Notes: generated by a model from the letters alone, not told the origin. A stretch of DNA of 64,000 nucleotides from Dehalococcoidia bacterium (GCA_040902535.1 JBBDXD010000018.1:231875-295874), one strand, 5' to 3'. Counted from the stretch's first letter, positions 1 through 7,900 are shown. Numbers and translations: made by a program.

Positions 1-906
1 GAAGATGCACAGCGCCGCGACGAAGAGGCCGGCGATCAGCGGCACCTGCCGGCCGTAGCGGTCTGCGAGATGGCCGAATTTCCAGAGAATCACGCCGGCC
101 GCGAGCGCGGGCGCCGGGAACAGCATCGCCATATAGGACATCTTCACTTCCAGGACGTCGCGCGTGTAGGCGCCGATCATCGGCGTGTGCATGCTGGTGC
201 CGAGCGTCAGGAAGAGGACGATGACACCCAGGACGACGATTCCCGGCTTCCAGGCACCCGGGGCCGCGCTGTGTTGTGGCGCAACGTGCGCTGCCGGGAG
301 CGGTTCGCTCACGTGGTCAGGCGCATCGATGCTGCGCAGCACCATCATCAGCGCCAGCGCGTTGAAGGCGATGCACGCCCAGAACGCCGCGCCGTAGGTC
401 ACGAAGTCGACGGCGACGACGCCGGCCACGGTGCCAATGCCAATCCCGGCCATCTGAGCGAGGTTGAGAAGCGACATGGTGCGAGCGCGGCGCTCGTGCG
501 GCGTCGTTTCGCCGACGTGCGCCATGAACGCCGGCCACATCGTCGCCGCGCCGACGCCGAGCAGCGCCGAGAGGCCGAGGAACCAGCGTTCGTCGGGGAT
601 CTGCATCATCAGCGCAAGGATCGGGATGCTGAACGCCATGCCGGCGACCATCGTCGGGCGGCGGCCGGCGCGGTCAGCGATCCAGCCCGCGATCGGCTGC
701 CAGAGGAACCTCGCGACGCCGTAGCAGGCCATCGCATAGCCGGGGTAGGCGGCGCCGGCATGGAGCGCTTGCGGCAGGTACTGCTGCACGAGCGAGAGGA
801 AGTAGACGCCAACGGCGGCCTGCCACAGGAAAACGACCGCCGCCAGTTCGATGGCGCGCGCCCGGTCATTGCTCATGGAAGACGCCAACTGGCGAACCAA
901 GATCAT
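1..906 (-). CDS. MFS transporter, 3' end cut by window edge
   Basis: Membrane transporter of the major facilitator superfamily; substrate unknown. The reading frame runs off the left edge of the window, so the C-terminal part is missing. The visible ~300 residues show many hydrophobic segments, the loop 2-3 signature GWIADRAGRRPTM typical of MFS proteins, and a second copy of the same motif type (GHLADRYGRQVP) at the start of the C-terminal half. I place the start at ATG 906, which has GAGGAG about 13 bases upstream; an in-frame ATG at 876 (peptide MSNDRARAIEL) is equally possible. It lies upstream of, and faces away from, the ROK kinase/glycogen synthase pair's 3' end on the same strand. The call to MFS is firm; no substrate can be inferred. 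Confidence 0.88.
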   Translation of the reverse strand, partial: MILVRQLASSMSNDRARAIELAAVVFLWQAAVGVYFLSLVQQYLPQALHAGAAYPGYAMACYGVARFLWQPIAGWIADRAGRRPTMVAGMAFSIPILALMMQIPDERWFLGLSALLGVGAATMWPAFMAHVGETTPHERRARTMSLLNLAQMAGIGIGTVAGVVAVDFVTYGAAFWACIAFNALALMMVLRSIDAPDHVSEPLPAAHVAPQHSAAPGAWKPGIVVLGVIVLFLTLGTSMHTPMIGAYTRDVLEVKMSYMAMLFPAPALAAGVILWKFGHLADRYGRQVPLIAGLFVAALCIF

Positions 907-1000
907 CCCCGCCACCCCACTCCTCGGACCTCCGGACGACGTCCCGACGGCCTGTGTCGATTATCGGCAAAAACCCTTACGGGCTGACCGTAATCGGGCG

Positions 1001-1978
1001 TCAGTTCGTGTCCTTCCTATCTCGGCTACGCGCCAGGGCAAGAGCCCCCAGCGCCGTCCCTCGTTCCCCCAACTCCCATTCGACGATCCGCACGTCCTGG
1101 AACGGCTGCTCGAACGAGCGTGCGCGCGCCACCTCGAGCGCCGGTGCCAGGTACTCATCACCAATGTGCGTGAGGCCGCCGCCGATGACGATGATCTCCG
1201 GGTTGAAGGCGTTGATCATCGTCGCGAGGCCCATGCCGAAGTAGCGGGCGGCCCTATCGATAATCGCCTGCGCTTCGGTCTCGCCGGCCTGCGCGGCGAG
1301 GTGCACAGACTCCGCCGACAGGGGCGGTTTCTGCTCGGCGATGCGCGCTGTGCGCGGCATGCTTCCCGCATCGATCAGTTCCTGGGCGCGCTGCGCAATG
1401 CCCGCGCCGGATGCGTAGGCCTCCATGCAGCCGACGTGCTTCGCACCGCACATCGCGCCGTCGTCGGCGACGATGATGTGGCCAAGTTCGCCCGCCGCGC
1501 CCGAGGCGCCGCGATACAACTCGTTGTCGATGATCAGGCCGCCGCCGAGGCCGGTGCTGATCGTGACGTAGATCAAGTGCCGGTAGCCGCGACCGGCGCC
1601 GAACTGATGCTCGCCCACGGCGCCGCAATTCGCGTCGTTTTCGAGCACGCTGGAAAGTCCGGAGCGCTCGCTGAACAATCGCGTGAGCGGTACGTCGTGC
1701 CAGCCCGGCAAGTTCGGCGGGTCGGTGACGACGCCGTGCTGCCAGTCGATCGGCCCCGGCGCCGAGACGCCTGCGGCCGATACGTCGGCGAGCGCAATGC
1801 CCGCTTCATCGGCCGCGGCGCGCGTCGCTTCTACCATGCGATCGATGACGTGCTCGGCGCCCTTCGACGCTTGTGTCGGCAATCGCTGGTCACCGACGAT
1901 CTTGCCCTCGCCATCGGCGACGATTGCCATGATCTTCGTGCCGCCGAGGTCCACGCCGGCGTAGTACGGTCCGCTCAT
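1001..1978 (-). CDS. ROK family sugar kinase (glucokinase-like)
   Basis: Cytoplasmic ATP-dependent sugar kinase of the ROK family, 325 residues; glucose is the likely substrate. Seen: phosphate-binding DLGGTK at residues 10-15, catalytic Asp115 in ENDANCGA, STGLGGG around 141-147, and the ELGH histidine (167). The ROK zinc loop, usually CxCGxxGC, reads CGAKHVGC (177-184), so the middle cysteine is alanine and zinc binding may be altered. ATG 1978 overlaps the glycogen synthase stop by four bases (ATGA), so the two are translationally coupled; a kinase making glucose-6-phosphate beside glycogen synthase fits glycogen or storage-sugar metabolism. Longer upstream starts lie inside the synthase gene and are unlikely. 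Confidence 0.9.
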   Translation of the reverse strand: MSGPYYAGVDLGGTKIMAIVADGEGKIVGDQRLPTQASKGAEHVIDRMVEATRAAADEAGIALADVSAAGVSAPGPIDWQHGVVTDPPNLPGWHDVPLTRLFSERSGLSSVLENDANCGAVGEHQFGAGRGYRHLIYVTISTGLGGGLIIDNELYRGASGAAGELGHIIVADDGAMCGAKHVGCMEAYASGAGIAQRAQELIDAGSMPRTARIAEQKPPLSAESVHLAAQAGETEAQAIIDRAARYFGMGLATMINAFNPEIIVIGGGLTHIGDEYLAPALEVARARSFEQPFQDVRIVEWELGERGTALGALALARSRDRKDTN

Positions 1979-3423
1979 GAGACGCGCGCGCCCCTGTCGG
2001 CGATCGCCGTTTCGTAGAGCGCGGCGTAGTTGTCTGCGGCAGGACCCCACGACCAGTCCTGGCGCATGCCCCGTTCCTGCATCGCACGCCAACCAGCGCG
2101 ATTCGCGAACGCCGTCAGTGCGCGTTCGGCTGCTTCGCGCAGATCGCGTGCGGTCGCACCTTCGAAGATGAAGCCCGTGCCGGTGGTCAACGATGGGTCG
2201 GCGTCCTGCACGGTGTCGTTGAGGCCGCCTGTCCGGCGGACGAGCGGCACGGCGCCGTAGCGCAGCGAGATGAGCTGTCCGAGGCCGCAGGGTTCATAGC
2301 GCGACGGCATCATGAAGACGTCGCAGCCGCCGTAGATCTGCTGCCCGAGCGGCGGGTTGAAGTCGAGCCACACCTTCACGCGCTGCGGATAGCGCGCTTC
2401 GAGCGCCTGCAGCGCTTCGTGCACGGATTGATCGCCGGTGCCCAGCACGACGAGTTGCGCCTCGCGTTCGGCGAGCAGCGCATCGAACGCGTCCGAAACG
2501 AGATCGATGCCCTTCTGTGCAAACAGTCGCGTGACGACGCCGAACAGCGGCGCCCCCGGATCGATCGGCAACCCCGCCGTCGCCTGCAGGACGTGCTTAT
2601 TCTGTTCGCGACGGTCGAGCGTGTCCACGTTGAAGTTCGTCTCCAGCGCTGCGTCCGTCTGAGTGTCGAACTCCTCGTAGTCGATGCCGTTGACGATGCC
2701 GGAGACCCATTCGCCGCGCGCGCGCAAGAGCGGATCGAGGCCGGCGCCGTACTCGGGTGTGAGGATCTCCTTCGCGTATGTCTCGCTGACGGTGTTGACC
2801 CGCTGTGCGTGCGCGATTCCCTGCGCCATGGCGCTGTACATGATGTCTTCGGGAAGTCCGTCGGGAGGCGCGAACTGCTGCGATCCCAGGCCGAAGCCGG
2901 CGGCGAAGTCGCGCGTGAACTCCCCTTTGAGCGCCAGGTTGTGGATGGTGTAGGCGCGCCCGCAGCGCGACCACGGGTGCGCGTCGTCCGCTTCGAGGCG
3001 CGTCAGCAGCAACGCGGTGTGCCAGTCCTGCGCGTGGACGGCGTCCGGCCGGAAGTCCAGACGGTCGGCGCACGCGAGGAGCGCGTCGCAGAAGAAGAGG
3101 AAGCGCTCGATGTCGTCGTCGTGCCCGTAGACCGTCGGGCGGTCGAAGTAGCGCTGGTTCTCGATGAGATACACCGGGACGCCCCGCACGTCCGCGAGCC
3201 AGACGTCGACGCTCTCGTCACCGCCTGCCCATGGCACGCGCACCTGCTCGGCGATGCGCTTCGCGGCGGCCTGCTCGCGATCGATGATCGCGTGGAACGG
3301 CATCGCGAGGCGGACGTCGAGGCCGTGCTGGCGCAGGGCTCGTGGAAGCGAGCCAGCCACGTCGCCGAGGCCGCCGACCTTGGCGAGCGGACTCATCTCG
3401 GCCGAAGCGAAGAGAACGTTCAA
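1975..3423 (-). CDS. glgA: Glycogen (starch) synthase, GT5 family
   Basis: Transfers glucose from ADP-glucose (or UDP-glucose) to the non-reducing end of alpha-1,4-glucan; cytoplasmic. 482 residues, the normal GlgA length. Seen: KVGGLGDV at residues 15-22, the classic nucleotide-sugar binding signature of the GT5 N-terminal domain, and in the C-terminal GT-B half the SRYEPCGLGQL and RTGGLNDTV motifs of retaining glycogen synthases. The family begins right at this peptide (M-x-VLF-x-A-S-E), so I choose the TTG at 3423 although the frame is open further upstream. No good Shine-Dalgarno precedes it. Coupled downstream to the ROK kinase by an ATGA overlap. A gene-less heptad repeat locus sits just upstream at 3498-3582. 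Confidence 0.92.
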   Translation of the reverse strand: MNVLFASAEMSPLAKVGGLGDVAGSLPRALRQHGLDVRLAMPFHAIIDREQAAAKRIAEQVRVPWAGGDESVDVWLADVRGVPVYLIENQRYFDRPTVYGHDDDIERFLFFCDALLACADRLDFRPDAVHAQDWHTALLLTRLEADDAHPWSRCGRAYTIHNLALKGEFTRDFAAGFGLGSQQFAPPDGLPEDIMYSAMAQGIAHAQRVNTVSETYAKEILTPEYGAGLDPLLRARGEWVSGIVNGIDYEEFDTQTDAALETNFNVDTLDRREQNKHVLQATAGLPIDPGAPLFGVVTRLFAQKGIDLVSDAFDALLAEREAQLVVLGTGDQSVHEALQALEARYPQRVKVWLDFNPPLGQQIYGGCDVFMMPSRYEPCGLGQLISLRYGAVPLVRRTGGLNDTVQDADPSLTTGTGFIFEGATARDLREAAERALTAFANRAGWRAMQERGMRQDWSWGPAADNYAALYETAIADRGARVS

Positions 3424-3497
3424 GCTATTCCCCGGAGGAGAGATCGGTGGGTGACGGGTATGTGTACCGGATGGCGATGAGCGCGGCAACAGCCGCA

Positions 3498-3582
3498 GAA
3501 CCTTGAACCCATGAGGACCTTGACTCGAACCTTGACGAATTGTTCTTGCCGCTCGGTTCCAGGTTCCAGGTTCTAAGTTCTC
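3498..3582. repeat. Gene-less heptad repeat locus (inverted arms)
   Basis: Spacer between the divergent glgA and nucleoside hydrolase genes. Left arm: units GAACCTT and GAACCCA at 3498-3511, with another GAACCTT at 3527-3533. Right arm: GGTTCCA, GGTTCCA, GGTTCTA, AGTTCTC at 3555-3582, period exactly seven. The arms are reverse complements with few mismatches (GAACCTTGAACC against GGTTCCAGGTTC), so the locus can fold. It has the architecture of the four-helix-bundle elements at 7.5-14 kb but contains no gene; I infer an internally deleted relative. Confidence 0.65.
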
Positions 3583-3594
3583 CGTCTCAACGGC

Positions 3595-3600
3595 TATGCT
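3595..3600 (+). promoter_or_regulatory. Putative -10 box of leaderless nucleoside hydrolase mRNA
   Basis: TATGCT followed by exactly six bases and the ATG at 3607; no Shine-Dalgarno. The same spacing recurs at seven other genes in the window, supporting a leaderless start. No clear -35 hexamer 17 bases upstream. Confidence 0.5.
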
Positions 3601-3606
3601 CGCCTC

Positions 3607-4524
3607 ATGGCCACTACGCTCATCCTCGATACCGACATTGGCGGCGACGTCGATGATGCGCTCGCGCTGGCGTTCGCGATCCGGCACCCGGACATCGACC
3701 TGCGCGCCGTAACGACGGTCTCGGGCGATACGGTGCGACGCGCGAAGATCGCAAAGAAGCTGTTGCTGCTTGCGGGGCGTGACGACGTCGAAGTTGCGGC
3801 GGGCGTGCGCGGCGAGCATCCGGAGCGCAACGAGAGCGCCGATGGCTCGCACGAAGCGGCGATGCTCGGCGACGTGCCGGATGGCCTGGAGATCAGCGGG
3901 CGCGACGCCGTCACGCTGCTGCTCGAAGAGTGCGAGCGGGGCGGCGTGCAGGTCGCGACGGTCGGCATGCAGTCGAACGTCGCCGCGGCGCTTGACCGCG
4001 ATCCGTCGTTCGCGCACGACGTCGAATTGCTGGCAGTGATGGGCGGCGTCTTCGCGCCGGTGCGCTTCTTCGGTGAGGAGCTGCCGCCGTCGATCGACCA
4101 CAACCTCAACGTCGACGCGACGGCCGCCGTGCGCGCGCTGAACGCCGGCTTCAACGCTCTGTACACGCCGATCGACGTCACGATGACGGCGTGGCTCATG
4201 GCGCCGCATCTCGAGCGGCTGCGCAGCGGCGATGCGCTGTGCCGCGAGCTGGCGCGCCAGATCGACGTCTACGGGCGCGGCAAGCACTGGCACGGTGTCA
4301 TCCCGGACGATCACGTCTGCCTGGTGCACGATCCGCTGGCCGTTGCGTGCATGGTGGAGCGTCGATTCGTGACGACAGAGCGCCTCCCGGTGACGGTGGC
4401 GATGCACCAGGGCCACGTGCGCACGTTCATCGACCCGGTCGCGGGCGTCGAGGCGGAGGTGGTGCGGTCGGTGAATGCGGCGGCGGTCGCGGCGTGGTGG
4501 GTGGAGGTGGTGGTTGGTGATTAG
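3607..4524 (+). CDS. Inosine/uridine-preferring nucleoside hydrolase
   Basis: Hydrolyses the N-glycosidic bond of ribonucleosides to free base and ribose in nucleoside salvage; cytoplasmic. 305 residues, the family size. The N-terminal calcium-binding aspartate cluster is present as DTDIGGDVDDALAL (residues 8-21), and the central MGGVF and C-terminal HVCLVHDPLAV (family active-site histidine/aspartate region) are visible. Base preference cannot be read. The start is ATG 3607 with a leaderless-type TATGCT box. The last codons (VVGD and stop) lie inside a heptad repeat tract (4516-4550), so the native 3' end may have been altered by a repeat insertion. It stands alone, divergent from glgA. Confidence 0.88.
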   Translation: MATTLILDTDIGGDVDDALALAFAIRHPDIDLRAVTTVSGDTVRRAKIAKKLLLLAGRDDVEVAAGVRGEHPERNESADGSHEAAMLGDVPDGLEISGRDAVTLLLEECERGGVQVATVGMQSNVAAALDRDPSFAHDVELLAVMGGVFAPVRFFGEELPPSIDHNLNVDATAAVRALNAGFNALYTPIDVTMTAWLMAPHLERLRSGDALCRELARQIDVYGRGKHWHGVIPDDHVCLVHDPLAVACMVERRFVTTERLPVTVAMHQGHVRTFIDPVAGVEAEVVRSVNAAAVAAWWVEVVVGD

Positions 4525-4550
4525 TTGCTGGTGCTTGGTCTTTGGTCGTT
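4516..4550. repeat. Single heptad repeat tract
   Basis: Five 7-bp units in a row: GGTGATT, AGTTGCT, GGTGCTT, GGTCTTT, GGTCGTT. The first unit is inside the nucleoside hydrolase gene and contains part of its stop codon. I see no inverted partner in the 4551-5000 stretch, so this is a solo arm or remnant of the heptad-flanked element family. Confidence 0.6.
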
Positions 4551-4563
4551 GATGACCTGCTCC

Positions 4564-5001
4564 CTAGCTTTGCTGAGGCGGCTGATTGAATTGGGGCAGC
4601 GCCGGCCCAGACACTACATTGAACGCAGTACGCGAGTCCTCTTGCCCCTCGATGCGCGAGACGATCTCGTAAACCCCTGGTGCGGGCACGTTTAGTCCTA
4701 CGTTCAACGCCAGTTGAGCACGCTGGGCCTGACCGGGAGGTAGACCGGGGGGGCGCCCAACCTCGAACTGTCCGCCCACCTTAGCCAGAGAGGCACCATC
4801 GGCCGAAAGGACCTCGATTTCGACGTTGTGGCGCTGGTTGGTCTCGTTCCACTCAACCCTGAATGCCGCGGCGATCCCCACCATTCGCTGCGAAGGAAAC
4901 GCGTTCAGGACGCTGAGCACGTCCCAACCTCCCCCGTTCAGGTAGAGCTTGTTACCGACGATATCGGCGTGGTCTGCAAGAATGAGCCACTCGGTTCGCA
5001 T
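4564..5001 (-). CDS. DUF6941-type conserved protein
   Basis: 145-residue protein of unknown function. The N-terminus MRTEWLILADHADIVGNK and the following KLYLNGGGWD match the pattern I associate with the DUF6941 family, predicted beta-rich single-domain proteins; this recognition is from memory. No signal peptide or membrane segment. The C-terminal tail is Pro/Gln-rich. ATG 5001 has AGGAG 11 bases upstream; a longer frame to 5265 would read through the divergent promoter region and is rejected. The gene faces away from a toxin/antitoxin-like pair across a 68-bp spacer holding two inverted repeats. Confidence 0.72.
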   Translation of the reverse strand: MRTEWLILADHADIVGNKLYLNGGGWDVLSVLNAFPSQRMVGIAAAFRVEWNETNQRHNVEIEVLSADGASLAKVGGQFEVGRPPGLPPGQAQRAQLALNVGLNVPAPGVYEIVSRIEGQEDSRTAFNVVSGPALPQFNQPPQQS

Positions 5002-5022
5002 AGCTCGGTTGACTCCTGTAGC

Positions 5023-5055
5023 GTATTGTAGTATCAATACACTACAAATGTAGTG
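5023..5055. promoter_or_regulatory. Two adjacent inverted repeats in divergent spacer
   Basis: GTATTG (5023-5028) pairs with CAATAC (5035-5040) around a TAGTAT loop, and CACTAC (5040-5045) pairs with GTAGTG (5050-5055) around AAAT. This is the only AT-rich patch here and lies between the DUF6941-type gene and the BrnT-like gene, the expected place for an antitoxin operator and two promoters. Binding is inference. Confidence 0.5.
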
Positions 5056-5069
5056 GAAGCGCGGCGCGG

Positions 5070-5360
5070 ATGTCAAGTCTGCCGATAATGATCCTAGATC
5101 TCCTCTTTGATGATGAGAATCTCGAGAAGATGTACAAGCACGGGGTGAAGCCGACGCAGGCGCTTGAAGTGATCGACAACCTGCATCGCATCGGGCGGAA
5201 CCGCAAAGAGCGCCGCGGCCTCTATCTCGTTGTGGGCCGCGATAATGGCGGGGCTTGCATTTCAATGCCAGTCGAGATGACGCATGACGCTACGCTATGG
5301 AGGCCAATCACGGCGTGGTACTGTAAGCAACACGAATGGAACCTGCTTCCCCGCGGGTGA
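5070..5360 (+). CDS. BrnT-like toxin of a type II toxin-antitoxin pair
   Basis: 96-residue protein. The layout is like BrnT ribonuclease toxins: an N-terminal helix with YKHGVKPTQALEVID (compare NxxKHGVSFEEAxEVF of BrnT), a central basic hairpin (RIGRNRKERRG), a YLVVGRD strand and a C-terminal LWRPITAW stretch. Similarity is by pattern only, and BrnT-like is the nearest fold I recognise. ATG 5070 lacks a good ribosome site; an in-frame ATG lies at 5088. It ends 11 bases before the RHH protein gene, the tight toxin-then-antitoxin order of brnTA. Inferred action: mRNA cleavage restrained by the downstream partner. Confidence 0.62.
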   Translation: MSSLPIMILDLLFDDENLEKMYKHGVKPTQALEVIDNLHRIGRNRKERRGLYLVVGRDNGGACISMPVEMTHDATLWRPITAWYCKQHEWNLLPRG

Positions 5361-5371
5361 GGGAGAGAATC

Positions 5372-5710
5372 ATGGCCGACAAGGATCTCGAGGAGCTTCA
5401 AGACCCTGAGTCTTGGGAGTTCGACGAGGAGGATGCCGCAGTGCCGCCTCGAAAGGCGCGCGCCGTCGTCAGCGTTGCATTCCCGAGAGAGGACTTTGAC
5501 CGCGTGGAAGAGTTCGCAGAGCAGCACGGTTTGAAGGTTTCGGCGTTGATTCGTCAGGCGGCAGTTGCTTTCGTCTCCGGGGCGCAGGGCGCAACGTCCA
5601 CAATCGCCGTACTCAGCGCCGGCGGTCCGGAGCGCATGGTGGCCTACATAGCTCAGACGCCCCAGGCGACACGCGCCAGTGCATCGAGCTTCGAGCAGAT
5701 TCCCGCATAA
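5372..5710 (+). CDS. Ribbon-helix-helix (CopG/BrnA-type) antitoxin
   Basis: 112-residue DNA-binding protein predicted to neutralise the upstream BrnT-like toxin and to repress the pair's promoter. After an acidic N-terminus (ELQDPESWEFDEED) comes a basic RKARAVVSVAF strand and two helices (EDFDRVEEFAEQHG, KVSALIRQAAVAFV), the RHH pattern. The start is ATG 5372, preceded by GAGGGAGAG at good distance; an ATG at 5336 lies inside the toxin gene and is less likely. The C-terminal ~35 residues are Ala/Ser/Thr-rich and may be the toxin-wrapping tail. The inverted repeats at 5023-5055 are the candidate operator. Confidence 0.68.
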   Translation: MADKDLEELQDPESWEFDEEDAAVPPRKARAVVSVAFPREDFDRVEEFAEQHGLKVSALIRQAAVAFVSGAQGATSTIAVLSAGGPERMVAYIAQTPQATRASASSFEQIPA

Positions 5711-5745
5711 CTCCGAATCGAACGCGATATGCTGATTTGAAGGCT

Positions 5746-5774
5746 AGGGCCGCGTCCTCGTGACGCGGCCCTTT
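5746..5774. terminator. Strong bidirectional hairpin terminator
   Basis: AGGGCCGCGTC (5746-5756) pairs perfectly with GACGCGGCCCT (5762-5772) over a 5-base loop, followed by TT. It sits between the convergent antitoxin gene (ends 5710) and the acyl-CoA dehydrogenase array (ends 5830) and can serve both. Confidence 0.75.
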
Positions 5775-5829
5775 CCTGCGTTTCGGCGACGTTCGCGGGT
5801 TTTGAGAGCCCACGCTCGAGCGCTAACGT

Positions 5830-6954
5830 CTAGATGCTGAGCCCGCTGGCGACCAGTTCGCGGTGGTAGTCGGCGTCGCCCCAGGCTAGTTCGGCGGCCT
5901 TCTGGCGGCGGAAGTAGAGCTGCACCTTGTAGTCCTTGGTGAAGCCGATGCCGCCGTGGATCTGCTGGCCGTGCGCGACGACGCGGCGCGTCGCTTCGCT
6001 GACCCAGGCCTTCGCCATGTTGACGTTCATGTCGGCGTCCGGTTCGTCCTGGTCGACGGACCACGCGGCTCGGTACATGATGAAGCGCGAACCATCGACG
6101 TCGGTCACCATGTCGGCGGCCTTGTGCTGGATCGCCTGGAATGAGCCGATCGGCCGGCCGAACTGGATGCGGTCCTTCGCGTACTGGACGCTGATCTCGA
6201 AGTCCATCTGCGCCAGCCCGGTGAGGTACGCACACTCGATGACCGTGGCCTTGCGCTGGACCTTCTTGAACGTCGCCCAGCCGCCGGGGATGACGTTCGC
6301 CTTCGGCACCTTGACGTTCTCGAAGTTCACTTCCGCCTGCTTGTCGGCGGCGATCGTCTTGAGTTGCGTCTGGCTGATGCCCGCCGCCTTCGCATCGACG
6401 ATGACGAGCGTGATGCCGTCTTCGCCCTTCGAGCCGGGCTTGCGGCCGACGACCGTGAAGAAGTCAGCGACGTTCGCATCGCGGACGAAGAGCTTCGTGC
6501 CGTTGAGCACGACGTCGTTGCCATCTTCCTTCACCTCGAGCGCCACGCCTTCGGCGTCGAAGCGCGCGGACGGCTCCGTGAACGCGAGCGTCCAGATCGC
6601 GTTGCCGCTGGCGATCTGCGGCAGGTACTGCGACTTCTGCTCGTCGGTGCCGCCTTCGAGCAGCGGCAGCGTGCCGCCGACGACCGTCGAGATGAACGGT
6701 CCCGGCACGAGCGCGCGGCCGAACTCTTCGACGAGCACGACGAGGTCGAGGTAGCTGAAGCCGGCGCCGCCGTACTGGTCGGGGATCAGCAATCCCTGCC
6801 AGCCTTGCTCCGCCATCTTCTTCCAGAGGTCGGGCGAGTAGCCCTTTTCGTCCTCTTCCATCTCGCGGACGAGCGTCTCCGGGCATTCCTTCTCCAGGAA
6901 GTCCCGCGCGGTGTTCTTGAGCAGTTCTTGCTCTTCAGATAGTCCCAGGTCCAT
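5830..6954 (-). CDS. Acyl-CoA dehydrogenase, small-type subunit
   Basis: FAD-dependent enzyme that introduces the alpha-beta double bond into an acyl-CoA; cytoplasmic. 374 residues. N-terminal helical domain (LSEEQELLKNTARDFLEKE), LAFTEPSARFD in the FAD/substrate region, and C-terminal HGGIGFTKDYKVQLYFRR. It is clearly a different subfamily from the five paralogs upstream: shorter, no GGTSEIQRN motif, ending like the partner subunits of heteromeric dehydrogenases such as mycobacterial FadE pairs. I infer it may pair with one of the upstream paralogs. ATG 6954 has AAAGGAG upstream. Last gene of the array. Confidence 0.92.
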   Translation of the reverse strand: MDLGLSEEQELLKNTARDFLEKECPETLVREMEEDEKGYSPDLWKKMAEQGWQGLLIPDQYGGAGFSYLDLVVLVEEFGRALVPGPFISTVVGGTLPLLEGGTDEQKSQYLPQIASGNAIWTLAFTEPSARFDAEGVALEVKEDGNDVVLNGTKLFVRDANVADFFTVVGRKPGSKGEDGITLVIVDAKAAGISQTQLKTIAADKQAEVNFENVKVPKANVIPGGWATFKKVQRKATVIECAYLTGLAQMDFEISVQYAKDRIQFGRPIGSFQAIQHKAADMVTDVDGSRFIMYRAAWSVDQDEPDADMNVNMAKAWVSEATRRVVAHGQQIHGGIGFTKDYKVQLYFRRQKAAELAWGDADYHRELVASGLSI

Positions 6955-7043
6955 GTCCCACAGCTCCTTTCGCTGACATTCCCGTGTTATTCCGCCGCCC
7001 TCGCCCCGCGCGAGGGATAGTCGATGTGTCGATGCGGCCGCGC

Positions 7044-7460
7044 TCAGGCGCGCTCAGGTGTGTGATGCTTCCCTCCCCCTTCGCCATCGTCGTGCGCTTC
7101 CTGGTTGAGCAGAATGCGCGTCCAAACCGGCCAGATAAGGAAGACCACCGCGCAAATCACGCCCGGCCAGATCGACCAGAACAGGTACTCGCTGCGAAAG
7201 GCTTCGTTCTCGGTCAGCACATGCCCTTCCAGGCAGGTCTCTGTGCGCTGTTTGATCTCTTCCTGCGGCACGTCCGTGCGGTCGATGCCCTGTTCGTCGG
7301 CGATCTCCCGCCGGTAGTCGGCGCAGTCGTTGTGCGTCGCGCCCGTCGGCATGTTGTCCGTCGCGTACAACGCCGAGCCGATGCCGACGGCCAGCCCGTA
7401 GATCGCGCCGGCGATTACGACGGCGATGGCGAGGCGCTTGAGTGAGAATGCTTCACGCAC
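7044..7460 (-). CDS. Small membrane protein, two TM segments
   Basis: 138 residues, function unknown. One hydrophobic segment near the N-terminus (LAIAVVIAGAIYGLAVGIG), a ~70-residue extracytoplasmic-looking middle with two cysteines (C42 and C75 region) that could form a disulfide, then a second segment (WSIWPGVICAVVFLIWPVW) and a charged His/Gly-rich tail. No family recognised. It lies between the degraded four-helix-bundle gene and the small-type dehydrogenase and overlaps the former by 8 bases. AGGAG occurs about 15 bases before the ATG, at the element boundary. It is the only non-dehydrogenase, non-repeat gene inside the array. Confidence 0.7.
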   Translation of the reverse strand: MREAFSLKRLAIAVVIAGAIYGLAVGIGSALYATDNMPTGATHNDCADYRREIADEQGIDRTDVPQEEIKQRTETCLEGHVLTENEAFRSEYLFWSIWPGVICAVVFLIWPVWTRILLNQEAHDDGEGGGKHHTPERA

Positions 7461-7900
7461 GACTGGTCTCCTGGAGGTCGGAGGTCGGAGGTCGGACGTC
7501 TAGGGACCGCCAACTCTCGATCAATCTGTACAACTGCCGCGCGACAATCTTGTACTCATTCGTGAAGCGCTGATTGTCAGCGTCGCCAATGTAATCCAGT
7601 TCCCTGGCAATTTCTAAGTGAATCTCCATCTCGGTCGCAGATCCCATCGCATTAGCGAGATAGGCTCTGAATTCCTTCGCCGAACGTCGCTTAGCGTATC
7701 CCTTCAGCAATGTTGGCGGGAATGGACTTCGCCGCGCGGCGAACCTGGTTCGCAAGGTCGAACTTCTCATAGTCTGGGAACGTGAGCGCGAGAATGTGGA
7801 CGGGCTGCAAGAGTGCCCATGAACGCTGGTACACCTCAAGATCGCGAAAGCTACGGATTGGACGACGCTCCTGTTGCGATCGTCCTCCGACCTCCGACAT
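7453..7900 (-). pseudogene. Four-helix-bundle (S23/IVP family) gene, frameshifted
   Basis: The N-terminal half reads RDLEVYQRSWALLQPVHI through SIPANIAEG in one frame and the C-terminal half (YAKRRSAKEFRAYL to the end) continues in another. The break is at the NIAEG|YAKRRS junction near 7700: GAAGGGATACGC carries one extra A relative to the frame that restores the family sequence. Family (23S rRNA intervening-sequence protein, relative of retroelement Avd): small four-helix bundle, often pentameric, nucleic-acid binding. The N-terminal residues MSEVGGRS are encoded by the heptad array. A sequencing error could mimic this, but two of the three other copies are also broken. Confidence 0.78.

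Noticed and set aside
70..987. Long plus-strand open frame opposite the MFS gene
   Set aside because: Arg/His/Asp-rich composition typical of the antisense frame of GC-rich genes; the minus strand encodes a clear MFS transporter.
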